Shown: positions 17,686-26,907 of the stretch, in pieces
How the letters are laid out: every line of letters starts with the position of its first letter
Position numbering within the stretch: the first letter of the stretch is position 1
NCBI RefSeq assembly: GCF_026339735.1
Contig: NZ_JAPEQG010000001.1
Span: 2,294,001-2,358,000 of the forward strand
Length of the DNA stretch: 64,000 nucleotides
Direction of reading: 5' to 3'
Origin: Streptomyces sp. NBC_01669
GTDB taxonomy: Bacteria; Actinomycetota; Actinomycetes; Streptomycetales; Streptomycetaceae
Position numbers and translations under genes: made by a program
The notes under the pieces: model-generated
What the model saw: only the letters and a program-made list of their open reading frames with translations
The model's database searches: none
What the model was told of the DNA's origin: nothing

Positions 17686-19500
17686 ATGGGCAACCCCGAG
17701 ACATCTACGCTCGTGCGCCTCTATCGGCGCCTGCTTCCGCACGCATTGCGGCAGCGGATGGTAAGGATCTTCCCGGCGGACAGCCGACTGTTCCTGCAGC
17801 ACGCGTTGGCAGGTCTGGGTAGCGCGTGGCGGGGCCTGCGCAAGCACGTGAGCGTGCGACTCAGCAAGCGGCTCCGTCACGACGCGCGTCGTGCCGGCGT
17901 GCGGCTCGTCTGGTCCGGGCGCAAGGTCCGTGCCGCCGAGGTCACCGAGGGCCTCACCCCCTCCGTCGCCCGCGCCACCAACCTTCTGCGCGTCTGCGAC
18001 GTTCTGGAGCGGCATGGCATTCCGCACTTCTGTGTGCGCAGCAATTCCGTCACCATGACCGCCGTCGCGGTCCCCGCGAGCGAACGCGCCCGGGCGGAGC
18101 GGGCGCTGCGGGTGAGTGCGCTCGCCGAGGGTGCGCTGCTCGCGGGCGGCACAACGGGGGGACGCCCGCTGCACGCCGATCAGCGGGGCTCCTGGTCGCA
18201 ACTCGGCGAAGAATCGATTCTGCGCATCTGGTGGCTGCTCACCGACCCCACGGGACGTTGGACGCTGGGGCCCAATCACGCCTGCGTCATCGAATTCTGG
18301 GCCGAGCAGGGCGGGCTGCTCATCGCCCCCGTGCCCAATCTCACAGCCACGGCCGTCGTCGCCGCCGAGAATCCCGTACAGGTACCGGTCAGCCACTTCA
18401 CCGGCCCGATCAGCGGCGCAATGGGCGCCCTGCCCCAGGTGGACACCCGTTCGGAGTTCACTCTCTCCCTCCCGGACGAGGTCACCTTCCCGGTGGACGC
18501 CGTCTACACCTGGGTCGACGGGGCCGACCCGGAGTGGATCCGCCGTCGGGCCAACGCGCTGGGCCAAACCGACTACCACGAACAAGCCATCAGTGCCGCC
18601 CGCTTCACCAGCCGCGACGAACTGCGTTACTCCCTGCGTTCACTCCACCAGTTCGCCCCCTGGCTGCGCACCATTTACCTGGTCACGGACGGGCAGGTGC
18701 CGGCCTGGCTGAACAGCGCCCACCCCGGCATCAAGGTCGTCCACCACCGCGACATCTTCACCGACCCGACCGCGCTGCCGACTTTCAACTCGCACGCCAT
18801 CGAGAGCCAGCTGCACCACATTCCCGGACTCTCCGACCACTTCCTGTACTTCAACGACGACGTCTTCCTCGGCCGCAGCGTCACGCCGGGCGAGTTCTTC
18901 CACGCCAACGGGCTCTCGAAGTACTTCCCCTCGAACGCGCTGGTCCCCATGACACCGCCCTCGCCGGAAGACCCTCCGTCGGAAATCGCCGCGAAGAACA
19001 ACCGCGTCGTCATCGCCGGGACGTTCGACCGGGTGCTGACCCAGAAGATGAAGCACGTGCCGCACTCGCTGCGCCGCGACATCCTCCAGGAGATCGAGGA
19101 GCGGTACGCGGCCGAGCACCGGCTGACGCAGCACTCGCACTTCCGCAGTCCCAGTGACCTGTCGATCACCTCCTCGCTGCACCACTACTACGGGCAGCAG
19201 ACGAGCCGTTCCGTGACGGGAAAGATCCGCTACACCTACCTGGATCTGGCCGCGCCCAATACCGGGCGGCACCTCAACCGCTTGCTCGCCCAGCGCGATT
19301 ACCACACCTTCTGCATCAACGACACGGTCGATGACCCCGATACCGCGGAAGCCCGCACGGCGATGCTCAAAACCTTCCTGGAGAGCTACTTCCCCGTACC
19401 CAGCCCCTACGAGCAACCCGGACCGGGCTCCTCGCGGCCTCCTGCGAACCAGGTCGACGCCTACCGGCCCGCGCAGTACCCAGCACCCCGACCTTTGTGA
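17686..19500 (+). CDS. Stealth-family sugar-phosphate transferase (capsular polysaccharide phosphotransferase)
   Basis: A 604-residue protein starting at the ATG at 17686. It shows the ordered Stealth blocks: CR1 VDAVYTWVDGADPEW at about 269; CR2 about 300-410 (SRDELRYSLRSLHQFAPWLR, FNSHAIESQLHHIPGL, YFNDDVFLGRS); CR3 about 455-515 (SHFRSPSDLSITSSL); CR4 near the C-terminus (FCINDTVDDP, LESYFPVPSPYE). Stealth proteins transfer hexose-1-phosphate to build phosphodiester-linked glycans and are related to the catalytic part of GlcNAc-1-phosphotransferase. The N-terminal ~265 residues are extra. DegT and Gfo/Idh genes follow directly, with 9 bp to the next start. Confidence 0.88.
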   Translation: MGNPETSTLVRLYRRLLPHALRQRMVRIFPADSRLFLQHALAGLGSAWRGLRKHVSVRLSKRLRHDARRAGVRLVWSGRKVRAAEVTEGLTPSVARATNLLRVCDVLERHGIPHFCVRSNSVTMTAVAVPASERARAERALRVSALAEGALLAGGTTGGRPLHADQRGSWSQLGEESILRIWWLLTDPTGRWTLGPNHACVIEFWAEQGGLLIAPVPNLTATAVVAAENPVQVPVSHFTGPISGAMGALPQVDTRSEFTLSLPDEVTFPVDAVYTWVDGADPEWIRRRANALGQTDYHEQAISAARFTSRDELRYSLRSLHQFAPWLRTIYLVTDGQVPAWLNSAHPGIKVVHHRDIFTDPTALPTFNSHAIESQLHHIPGLSDHFLYFNDDVFLGRSVTPGEFFHANGLSKYFPSNALVPMTPPSPEDPPSEIAAKNNRVVIAGTFDRVLTQKMKHVPHSLRRDILQEIEERYAAEHRLTQHSHFRSPSDLSITSSLHHYYGQQTSRSVTGKIRYTYLDLAAPNTGRHLNRLLAQRDYHTFCINDTVDDPDTAEARTAMLKTFLESYFPVPSPYEQPGPGSSRPPANQVDAYRPAQYPAPRPL

Positions 19501-19509
19501 AGTGGAACG

Positions 19510-20637
19510 ATGACTAATGACCAGCGCATGATCCGCGCAGCAGCTCCGGTGATCGGAGAGGACGAGATCGAGGCCGCCGTGCGCGTACTGCGCAGCGGCA
19601 TGGTCGCCCAGGGGCCCGAGGTCGCTGCGTTCGAGGAGGAGTTCTCGAAGTTCGTCGACGGCCGGCACTGCGTCGCCGTCAACTCCGGGACCAGTGCGCT
19701 GCACCTGTCACTGATGGCGCTCGGTATCGGTCCCGGCGACGAAGTGATCGTTCCTTCCTTCACCTTCGCCGCCACCGCCAACGCTGTCCGCCTCGTCGGC
19801 GCGACCCCGGTCTTCGCGGACATCGAGCCCGACAGCTTCTGCCTCTCCCCGCAGGCCGTCGAGGCCGCGATCACTCCGCGCACTGCAGCGATCATGCCCG
19901 TGCACCTCTATGGGCACCCGGCGGCCATGGGTCCGTTCACCGCGCTGGCCGAGCGACACGGTCTCGCGATCGTCGAGGACGCCGCACAGGCCCACGCCGC
20001 CTCCCTGAACGGAACGCCGGTGGGCGCGTTCGGTGCGGCCGCCTGTTTCAGCTTCTACCCGACCAAGAACATGCACAGCCTCGAAGGCGGCATGGTCACC
20101 ACCGGCGACGCCACGGTCGCCCGGACGCTGCGCCTCCTGCGCAACCAGGGCATGGAGCAGCGGTACGCCAACGAAATCGTCGGCTTCAACGTCCGGATGA
20201 CCGATGTCGCCGCGGCGATCGGCCGCGTACAACTGCGCAGCCTGGACACGTGGACGCAGCAGCGCCGCGCCAACGCGGCCGCGCTCGACTCCGGTCTGCG
20301 CGGGGTCGTCACGCCGCCGGTTGCCGAGGGGGCGGAGCATGTCTACCACCAGTACACGATCCGGGTGAGTGCCGCGAGCGGCAAGGACCGAGACACCGTC
20401 TCCCGCGAGCTCCAGGAACGGGGCATCGGCAACGCTGTCTACTACCCCACCCCGGTGCACCGTCTGGCACCGTTCCAGACCGGCGAGAAGGTCCTCGGCT
20501 ACGCAGCCGGGGATCTGCCCGAGACCGAGCGGGCCGCGGCGGAGGCTCTCTCCATTCCCGTCCACCCGATGCTCACGCCGCAGGAGCTCGACCGTCTGAC
20601 GGCCACCGTCAACGAGGTCGTGGAGGTCCTGGCATGA
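19510..20637 (+). CDS. DegT/DnrJ/EryC1/StrS sugar aminotransferase
   Basis: A 375-residue PLP enzyme of the sugar aminotransferase family. The Schiff-base lysine is K186 in FSFYPTKNMHSLEGGM. Other family motifs are NSGTSALHLSLMALGIGPGD, PVHLYGHPAAMGP and VEDAAQAHAA. It transfers an amino group from glutamate to a keto-sugar nucleotide. The translationally coupled Gfo/Idh gene suggests a pair like WlbA/WlbC or WbpB/WbpE, in which the dehydrogenase forms a 3-keto sugar and the aminotransferase the 3-amino sugar. The exact sugar is not decided by sequence. Confidence 0.88.
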   Translation: MTNDQRMIRAAAPVIGEDEIEAAVRVLRSGMVAQGPEVAAFEEEFSKFVDGRHCVAVNSGTSALHLSLMALGIGPGDEVIVPSFTFAATANAVRLVGATPVFADIEPDSFCLSPQAVEAAITPRTAAIMPVHLYGHPAAMGPFTALAERHGLAIVEDAAQAHAASLNGTPVGAFGAAACFSFYPTKNMHSLEGGMVTTGDATVARTLRLLRNQGMEQRYANEIVGFNVRMTDVAAAIGRVQLRSLDTWTQQRRANAAALDSGLRGVVTPPVAEGAEHVYHQYTIRVSAASGKDRDTVSRELQERGIGNAVYYPTPVHRLAPFQTGEKVLGYAAGDLPETERAAAEALSIPVHPMLTPQELDRLTATVNEVVEVLA

Positions 20638-21656
20638 GCACGCAGAAGCCGCTTCGGGCCGGGCTGATCGGTCTCGGCTCCATGGGCCGCAATCACGCCC
20701 GCGTCCTGCAGGGCCTCGATGGCGTCGAACTCGTCGCCGTGGCGGACCCGGTGGCCGCCGCGGACAGCGCCCCCACAGGCGTGCCCGTCGTGCGCTCGGT
20801 GACGGAGCTCATGGACCAGGGGATCGACTACGCGGTCGTCGCCTGTCCCACAGCCCTGCACGAGGAGGTCGCACTCGGCCTGGCCGAACGCGGCATCCAC
20901 GCCCTCATCGAGAAGCCGATCGCACCCTCGGTTGAGTCGGCCGAGACGATCAGCCGAGCCTTCGACGAGCGTGGCCTGGTGGCCGGCGTCGGCCACATCG
21001 AGCGCTTCAACCCCGCCCTTCGTGAACTGCGTACGCGCCTGGATCTCGGCGAACTCGGCGATGTGTACCAGGTAGTGACGCGGCGCCAGGGACCGTTCCC
21101 GGCCCGCATCGCGGACGTCGGCGTGGTGTACGACCTGGCCACCCACGACATCGACCTGACCGCCTGGCTCACCAACAGCCGTTACGAGTCCGTGAGTTCT
21201 GCAACGGTGTCGCGCAGCGGCCGGGCGCACGAGGACATGGTGGCCTTCGTCGGGCATCTCTCCAACGGCGTGGTCACCAGCCACCTCGTCAACTGGCTGT
21301 CCCCGCTCAAGGAGCGGGTCACCATCGTGACGGGTGAGCACGGCTGCTTCGTGGCCGACACTCTCACCGCCGACCTCTGGTTCTACGCAAATGGCTCGCA
21401 GCCCACCGAGTGGGAGGGACTGCGGCAGTTCCGGGGCGTTTCCGAGGGCGATGTGACGCGATACGCGATCGTCAAGCGCGAACCGTTGCTGGTCGAGCAC
21501 GAGAGTTTCCGTGACGCCGTGCTCGGCAAGGAAGCCGACATCGTGACGTTGGAGCAGGCCACCGGGACTGTCGCCGTTGCCGAGGCCGTACTCGCCGCGG
21601 CCGCGGGCAGGACCGCGATCGATCTGACGCCCGGCCAGCCGCTGGCCACCGTCTGA
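20634..21656 (+). CDS. Gfo/Idh/MocA-family oxidoreductase
   Basis: A 340-residue protein starting with ATGA overlapping the aminotransferase stop. It has an N-terminal NAD(P) Rossmann domain (RAGLIGLGSMGRNHARVL), the conserved EKPIA-type catalytic lysine motif (ALIEKPIAPSVESAE), and the C-terminal substrate domain with DLATHDIDLTAWL, which carries the active-site Asp/His. Together with the aminotransferase it probably makes an amino-sugar nucleotide for the glycan built by the Stealth and GT4 enzymes. A strong hairpin follows immediately. Confidence 0.88.
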   Translation: MSTQKPLRAGLIGLGSMGRNHARVLQGLDGVELVAVADPVAAADSAPTGVPVVRSVTELMDQGIDYAVVACPTALHEEVALGLAERGIHALIEKPIAPSVESAETISRAFDERGLVAGVGHIERFNPALRELRTRLDLGELGDVYQVVTRRQGPFPARIADVGVVYDLATHDIDLTAWLTNSRYESVSSATVSRSGRAHEDMVAFVGHLSNGVVTSHLVNWLSPLKERVTIVTGEHGCFVADTLTADLWFYANGSQPTEWEGLRQFRGVSEGDVTRYAIVKREPLLVEHESFRDAVLGKEADIVTLEQATGTVAVAEAVLAAAAGRTAIDLTPGQPLATV

Positions 21657-21666
21657 CCCGTCCGGT

Positions 21667-21697
21667 GCCCGGGGTCCTGCCCGGCAGGGCCCCGGGC
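21667..21697 (+). terminator. hairpin between the two halves of the glycan locus
   Basis: GCCCGGGG-T-CCTGC (21667-21680) pairs with GCAGG-G-CCCCGGGC (21684-21697), a 14-bp stem with one T-G pair and a 3-base loop. It lies ten bases after the Gfo/Idh stop and 53 bp before the second Stealth gene. It may terminate the first unit or attenuate the second. Confidence 0.7.
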
Positions 21698-21750
21698 CCG
21701 ACGGAGTCGTTCCGGCGTCTTGAGGACGCACTGATGTACTGGAGTATTCG

Positions 21751-23388
21751 GTGATCCACCCGATCAATGCCGCGGTCGACCGTCCGCAGCGCCCCTTGGC
21801 ACCGGGCCTGCACGAAGTCCCCGTGGGCATGCACCGCCGCCTGGCGCACGTGCAGCCAGGCCTCACACCGCTCGCGGTCCGCGCCCAGCACCTCCAGCTG
21901 GTGTCCGCGGCGCTGACGCGGGCCGGCGTCGAGCACTTCGTGGTGCCCGGAACCGAGGACACCTCGTCCGCAATCGGTGTCCGGGACACCCAGAAGGGCC
22001 GGGTCGCCCAGACAATGCGGTCGCTCTTCAACGCGAGCCCCGGGTACATCCAGCGCAAAGTGCCCGTCCAGCGCACCAGTGAGTTGCTGCACCTCGGCTC
22101 CCGTGAGGCGTCCTGGCAGGGGCTGGAGACCGTCGACGTGCTGCGCGCAGTCTGGTTCCAGGCCGACCCGTCGGGCGATCTGGTGTACGGCACCGAGTAC
22201 GGCTGCGACATCGAGTTCTGGCGGGAGGAGGAAGGGCGGTTGCTTCCGCCGCGGATCAACCGGGGCGCGAGTTTCCTCCCCGTGCACGGGGAGATGACCC
22301 TCGTCTCACCCCACCGCTTCTCCCGCCTCGCGCCCCCGGAGGCGGAGGTCTTGCACAAGCAGCGCCGCTGGGGCCGGAAGCCGGCACGGATCGGGCTGCC
22401 CACTCGCCAGGAGTTCGTCTGCACCGGTGCCGACGAGATCACCTTCCCCATCGACGTCGTCTACACCTGGGTGGACAGCGACGACCCGGCCTGGCAGCGC
22501 CGCCGCGCCGAGGCGTCCGGGGACGTCTTCCACGAGGAATCGGCGAGCGCCGGTCGCTACATCAACCGTGACGAGCTGCTCTACTCGATGCGCTCGCTGC
22601 ACATGTACGCCCCCTGGGTACGGCACATCTTCCTGGTCACCGACGATCAGGTTCCGCACTGGCTCAATGAGGCTGCAGAGGGCATCACCGTGGTCTCGCA
22701 CCGGGAGATCTTCCGGGAGACCAGTCGGCTTCCGGTCTTCAACTCCCACGCGATCAGCGCCCAGTTGCATCGCGTTCCAGGGCTTTCGGAGCACTTCATC
22801 CACTTCAACGACGATGTGTTCGTCGGCCGGCCGATCACTCCGCACGAGTTCTTCCTGCCCAACGGGGCCTCGAAGTACTACCCGGACACCGTCCGTATCC
22901 CCATGGGTCCTGTCCAGCCGGAGGACCTGCCGCACGAGGTGGCCCGCAAGAACGTCCGGGCTCTGCTCGAGGACCGGTTCGGCCGCACCATCATCGACGC
23001 GATGAAGCACACCCCCGTGCCGCTGCGACGCAGTGTCCTGGAGGAGATGGAGCGGGAGTTCGCGGAGGTGTTCCGGGCGACCGCGGCCGCGCGATTCCGC
23101 AGCCGGACCGATATCGACGTCGGCACCTGCATGTATCCGTACTACTCCTACTTCACGGGGCGCGGAGTGCCCGACACCATTCCGTACGCCTATCTTCATC
23201 TCTCCATGGTCCAGCTCTCCAAGAAACTGGACCGATTGCTCAAACGCCGGGACGCGGCCGTCTTCTGCGTGAACGACTCCTTCACCACCGAGGACGATGT
23301 GGCCGATCAGGAAGCACTGATCCACCCCTTCTTCGAAGCGTACTTTCCGCTTCCGAGTCCGTACGAGAAGTCCACAGCGTCGCGATGA
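21751..23388 (+). CDS. second Stealth-family sugar-phosphate transferase
   Basis: A 545-residue paralogue of the first Stealth protein, starting at a GTG with GGAG seven bases upstream. CR1 is IDVVYTWVDSDDPAW at about 234; CR2 about 265-375 (NRDELLYSMRSLHMYAPWVR, FNSHAISAQLHRVPGL, FNDDVFVGRP); CR3 RFRSRTDIDVGTCMYPYY; CR4 FCVNDSFTTED and FFEAYFPLPSPYEK. The N-terminal 230 residues differ more from the paralogue than the catalytic blocks, suggesting different acceptors or donors. It overlaps the GT4 gene by 4 bp (ATGA), so the two are coupled. Confidence 0.88.
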   Translation: MIHPINAAVDRPQRPLAPGLHEVPVGMHRRLAHVQPGLTPLAVRAQHLQLVSAALTRAGVEHFVVPGTEDTSSAIGVRDTQKGRVAQTMRSLFNASPGYIQRKVPVQRTSELLHLGSREASWQGLETVDVLRAVWFQADPSGDLVYGTEYGCDIEFWREEEGRLLPPRINRGASFLPVHGEMTLVSPHRFSRLAPPEAEVLHKQRRWGRKPARIGLPTRQEFVCTGADEITFPIDVVYTWVDSDDPAWQRRRAEASGDVFHEESASAGRYINRDELLYSMRSLHMYAPWVRHIFLVTDDQVPHWLNEAAEGITVVSHREIFRETSRLPVFNSHAISAQLHRVPGLSEHFIHFNDDVFVGRPITPHEFFLPNGASKYYPDTVRIPMGPVQPEDLPHEVARKNVRALLEDRFGRTIIDAMKHTPVPLRRSVLEEMEREFAEVFRATAAARFRSRTDIDVGTCMYPYYSYFTGRGVPDTIPYAYLHLSMVQLSKKLDRLLKRRDAAVFCVNDSFTTEDDVADQEALIHPFFEAYFPLPSPYEKSTASR

Positions 23389-25367
23389 AGATCGAATTCC
23401 TGATTCAGAACGCCTATGCCGCGGACGGCTCCACCCGCGCCGTGCTCAATCTCGCGGGCGCCCTCGCCGATACGCACGAGGTCCGGATCATCTCGGTGTT
23501 CCGCTGGCTCGACCGGCCTGCCATCGCACCCGCCCACGGGGTGAAGGTCGTCTCGCTGCTCGATCTGCGCGAGGGCCGTCGTCCCGACAAGCAGGACATC
23601 CGCAGGCTCACTCCGTCCCGGATCATTCCGCGTACTCAGGAGATGTCCTGGCGCTACAGCCAGCTGACGGATGACAAGGTCGAGGAGTACCTGTCCGCCA
23701 CCCAGGCCCAGGTGGTGGTAGGCACCAGCCTCGAGCTGGCCGCCTACGTCGCGCGCTGGGGCCGGCCTCGAGCGCTGCGCCTGGGCCAGCTGCACCAGCT
23801 GAGCACCGTGCTGTCCCCGCAGGAGCAGAGCCGCGCCTGGGCGGGGCTCGGCCGGCTCGACGCGGTCGTGGTGCCCAGTGCCGACGAGGCCGAGGCGGTG
23901 ACCAGGGCGGGGCTGCCGGGTGATATCGCGGTCTACGCACATCCCGACTGCGTACCCGATCCCCGGGTTCGTCCCGCCGACGGGCGTTCTCGAGTGGTGA
24001 TGGCGGCCGGGCGCCTTGTTCCGGAGAAGCGCTTCGACCTGCTCATCCAGGCATTCGCGCAGGTCGCGGGAGTTCGCCCCGACTGGCAGCTGCGGATCTT
24101 CGGGACCGGTCCGGAGTACGGCCAGCTCCGGGCCCTGATCGCCGAACTGGACATGTACAACCACGTGTTCCTGATGATGGAGGAACCACGACTGGAGGCC
24201 CAATGGGCCGCGGCCGCCATCGCCGCCGGGACATCGGAGCGGGAGTCCTTCGGCCTGGCGCTCGCCGAGGCCATGCGCTGTGGGCTGCCCGTCGTCTCCA
24301 CCGCCTGCCCCGGCGGGCCGCAGGAGATCGTCCGTCACGAGGTCAACGGCCTGCTCACCCCGGTGGACGACAGCGGCGCTTTCGCCGCCGCGCTACTGCG
24401 CCTGATCGAAGACGAACCGGGACGCCTCGCGCTGGGCCGCCAGGCGCGGGAGGATGCCCGTGCCTACGGTCCGGAGGTCTCTGCGGGACGGTTCGAGAAC
24501 GTCATCAGAATGGCCCGCCGGACTCGTCGTGAGGGCCGACCCGCTGCCGAGGTCACCGTCTCCTGTGCGGTGGCTCAGAGCGGGCTGATCAACCTGCGCC
24601 TGGAGGGCGTGCGTGAGGGCCGCAACGACCTCGAACTGGTGCTGCGCAAGCGGAAGGCGGCACGCAACGAACGGCCCGTCAGGCTCCCGCTGCTGCCGGC
24701 CGACGGGCCCTTCCCGCATCTGTACGAGGCGCTCGTTCCGTCGGATCCCGGGGTTCTTGCCGAAGGCCGCTGGGACGTCCATCTGGACACCGGCGACGGC
24801 AAGCCGACAAAGGTCCGGCCGGGCACCCTGGATCTGCGTGGCTTCGGTCCGGTGGCCACCGGACCCGCCTATACCGTTGTGCAGCTTCCCTACGCCACCG
24901 AGAGCGGCCATCTCGCGCTGCGTACGTGGACCCGTGACCGGCACGCCGAGGCGACCGAGGTCTGGGTCGACGGGGGAGTCATGCATCTGCGGGGACTGCT
25001 CTACGGCTCCGACTTCGGTTCTGCGGAGCCTCTGCTGCTGATGCGCAGGCGCGGTGTCGAGGAATCGGGCTTCTGGCTGCCCGGCGTCTCCTCGGGCGGC
25101 GCCGACTTCGCTTTCTCGCTGCCCGCATCCGATCTGGCCGAGCAACTGGTGTCCCGGCACGAGCTGTGGGACCTGTGGGTGGGGCTACGCCACGACCCTG
25201 TCGTTGCGCGACTGGGCCGCTTTCTGACGGACGTGGTGGACGTGAAGAGCGTGTTCGGCTACCCCACCATGGTGGTGCCCACCGGCGAAGGCCAGCCGGT
25301 CACGGTGAAGCCGTACTACACGGCCGGCACCGAACTGTCGGTCCGGGTCTCCGAGAAGGCCGATTGA
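23385..25367 (+). CDS. GT4-type glycosyltransferase with extra C-terminal domain
   Basis: A 660-residue protein. Residues 1-375 form a GT-B glycosyltransferase of family 4: an N-terminal acceptor lobe (NAYAADGSTRAVLNLAGAL), donor-lobe start VVMAAGRLVPEKRFDLLIQA, and the nucleotide-sugar motif ERESFGLALAEAMRCGLPVV near 285-304, with Glu residues spaced as in the EX7E motif. Residues about 385-660 are beta-rich and unlike glycosyltransferases; their role is unknown but could be polymer or membrane association. It is likely to extend the glycan to which the Stealth enzymes add sugar phosphates. It is the last gene of the rightward unit. Confidence 0.87.
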   Translation: MKIEFLIQNAYAADGSTRAVLNLAGALADTHEVRIISVFRWLDRPAIAPAHGVKVVSLLDLREGRRPDKQDIRRLTPSRIIPRTQEMSWRYSQLTDDKVEEYLSATQAQVVVGTSLELAAYVARWGRPRALRLGQLHQLSTVLSPQEQSRAWAGLGRLDAVVVPSADEAEAVTRAGLPGDIAVYAHPDCVPDPRVRPADGRSRVVMAAGRLVPEKRFDLLIQAFAQVAGVRPDWQLRIFGTGPEYGQLRALIAELDMYNHVFLMMEEPRLEAQWAAAAIAAGTSERESFGLALAEAMRCGLPVVSTACPGGPQEIVRHEVNGLLTPVDDSGAFAAALLRLIEDEPGRLALGRQAREDARAYGPEVSAGRFENVIRMARRTRREGRPAAEVTVSCAVAQSGLINLRLEGVREGRNDLELVLRKRKAARNERPVRLPLLPADGPFPHLYEALVPSDPGVLAEGRWDVHLDTGDGKPTKVRPGTLDLRGFGPVATGPAYTVVQLPYATESGHLALRTWTRDRHAEATEVWVDGGVMHLRGLLYGSDFGSAEPLLLMRRRGVEESGFWLPGVSSGGADFAFSLPASDLAEQLVSRHELWDLWVGLRHDPVVARLGRFLTDVVDVKSVFGYPTMVVPTGEGQPVTVKPYYTAGTELSVRVSEKAD

Positions 25368-25436
25368 CGGCGGCGCGTGAACATGACTCGTACATCGGGC
25401 GTACAGGGGAGCCGGGCGCGGACCACCGGCACCGGC

Positions 25437-26603
25437 TCACAGCCGGAGCCAGCCCTCCAGCGCCATTCCCTGCTGGTCGGCACGTTGCCTGGTGACCTTC
25501 ATCCGGCCGTCCCTGCCGATGACCGCGACGACCAGCCGCCCGTCGCGGTCCAGAGCAAGCGCCGGGGTGCCCTCACAGGGTTCGCGGGTGTCCGCCCACC
25601 AGGCCCCGGCGGATTCCAGTTCGGTCGGGTAGGCGGTGAGGGCGAGGGTGCCTGTCTCCTCCGTCTGGGCCAGGACGGTGCAGTCGTAGCCGTCGACGAG
25701 GCACCGACTGAGGGCGAGGGGACCACGCCCCGAGTGGCCGCCCAGCGGGGCGGGCGCGATATCGGGGACGCCTGCCGTCGGGAGGCGGTAGGCCACGACC
25801 TCGCCGGACTCCTCGTCACGCCAGTAGTGGGTGACCCTGCCTTCGTAGGTCTCGGTGCCGGAGGCCGTGTCCGGCCGGGCGATGAAGACCAGATTGGGGG
25901 CGCGGTCCAGCGGGCCTCCCGGGGTCTCCTGCCGCCAGACGTACACGCCTTTGTCTGCGGGCATGAAGAGCTCGATGCGGCCGGAGCGGGTGACAACGGC
26001 GGACAGCCCCTCACGTACCCGCTTGCACGGCATGGACGTCCACTTGCCCCACACGCCGTTCGCGTCACGTCTGCGCGCGGACACTCCCCCCAGGGCATTG
26101 CGGACGAACACGTGCAGGGCGTCGGCGCCGTCGACGACGGCAACGGGGGCGCCGATGGCCGACGCCTTCGCAGCGTCCTTGCCGTGCGGGTTACCGACCG
26201 AGTGCCAGCCGGTCATCGGGCGGCCGGCCTGGTACTGGGAGGCGTAAACGATCTCGAGGGGGGACTGGGGGCTGTCGCCCGTACGCCTCAGGCCGAACAG
26301 GTCGACAAAGCCGCTCGGACCGTTGGCCACGCACGCATACGGCAGCAGCCGGGCATCGGACAGGAGGAGTTCGGGGGCCGCCCAGCCGTCGCGGCCCGTG
26401 GCGGACTCCGTCCAGCGGACGATGCCTCCGGTCCTGGCCGGGGCGTATGCAGTGAGGCGGCCATCGGGTGCGGACACCAGCCAGCCCGTCTTCAGCGGTG
26501 GCGCGGCCAGGACTTCGGAGTGCCTCGCAACGTGCTGGGCCGATGCGGCAGAGGCCCTCCCGGCAGGAACTGCGGCACGCCGACGCCCAGTACGCAAACT
26601 CAT
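25437..26603 (-). CDS. PLL-like beta-propeller (lectin-like) hypothetical protein
   Basis: A 388-residue protein starting at the ATG at 26603 with GGGGAA upstream. It consists of repeated blades with Trp-containing turns (TGWLVSAPDGRLTAYAP, DGWAAPELLLSD, MTGWHSVGNPHG, GVWGKWTSMPCK, ERTEPCEG-type loops), as in PLL-like and sialidase-fold glycan-binding propellers. The basic N-terminus is not a convincing signal peptide, so localisation is open. It converges on the GT4 gene and diverges from the LCP gene, so a role in recognising the locus's glycan is plausible but unproven. Confidence 0.6.
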   Translation of the reverse strand: MSLRTGRRRAAVPAGRASAASAQHVARHSEVLAAPPLKTGWLVSAPDGRLTAYAPARTGGIVRWTESATGRDGWAAPELLLSDARLLPYACVANGPSGFVDLFGLRRTGDSPQSPLEIVYASQYQAGRPMTGWHSVGNPHGKDAAKASAIGAPVAVVDGADALHVFVRNALGGVSARRRDANGVWGKWTSMPCKRVREGLSAVVTRSGRIELFMPADKGVYVWRQETPGGPLDRAPNLVFIARPDTASGTETYEGRVTHYWRDEESGEVVAYRLPTAGVPDIAPAPLGGHSGRGPLALSRCLVDGYDCTVLAQTEETGTLALTAYPTELESAGAWWADTREPCEGTPALALDRDGRLVVAVIGRDGRMKVTRQRADQQGMALEGWLRL

Positions 26604-26907
26604 CGTTCCCCGACCGTTCTCACTGAATGCCTTCTCCGGTGCCGAACGGCGTTGGGCGGAGTCCCATGTGTCTCTATTGAGCGCCCAGTTTCGCCTTAAC
26701 GGCAACAACTGGTGTCACAATAATACTCGACAGGGTCGATTTCCGAGTGATTCCTGTCGCACAATGCGACTTTGAGGCACGAATCATGCCTGGGCAGAAG
26801 CGCGGTACCCCACGGAGCGACTTCGGCACAACATGGCCCGCCCACCACCCATTCCTCCCCTCTCGCACGCGTTCTGGCGTGTCCCGACGGAAGAACTAGA
26901 CGAGCCC
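26604..26907. promoter_or_regulatory. 304-bp divergent promoter region with inverted repeats
   Basis: This AT-richer segment separates the propeller gene and the LCP gene. It contains GTCGCACAATGCGAC (26756-26770, a 6-3-6 inverted repeat) and CGACAGG/CCTGTCG (26728-26734 with 26753-26759). Either could be a regulator site. No gene is seen. Confidence 0.45.

Noticed and set aside
25409..25438. GAGCCGG/CCGGCTC as a terminator between the GT4 and propeller genes
   Set aside because: The 7-bp stem with a 16-base loop is weak and overlaps the propeller stop codon.
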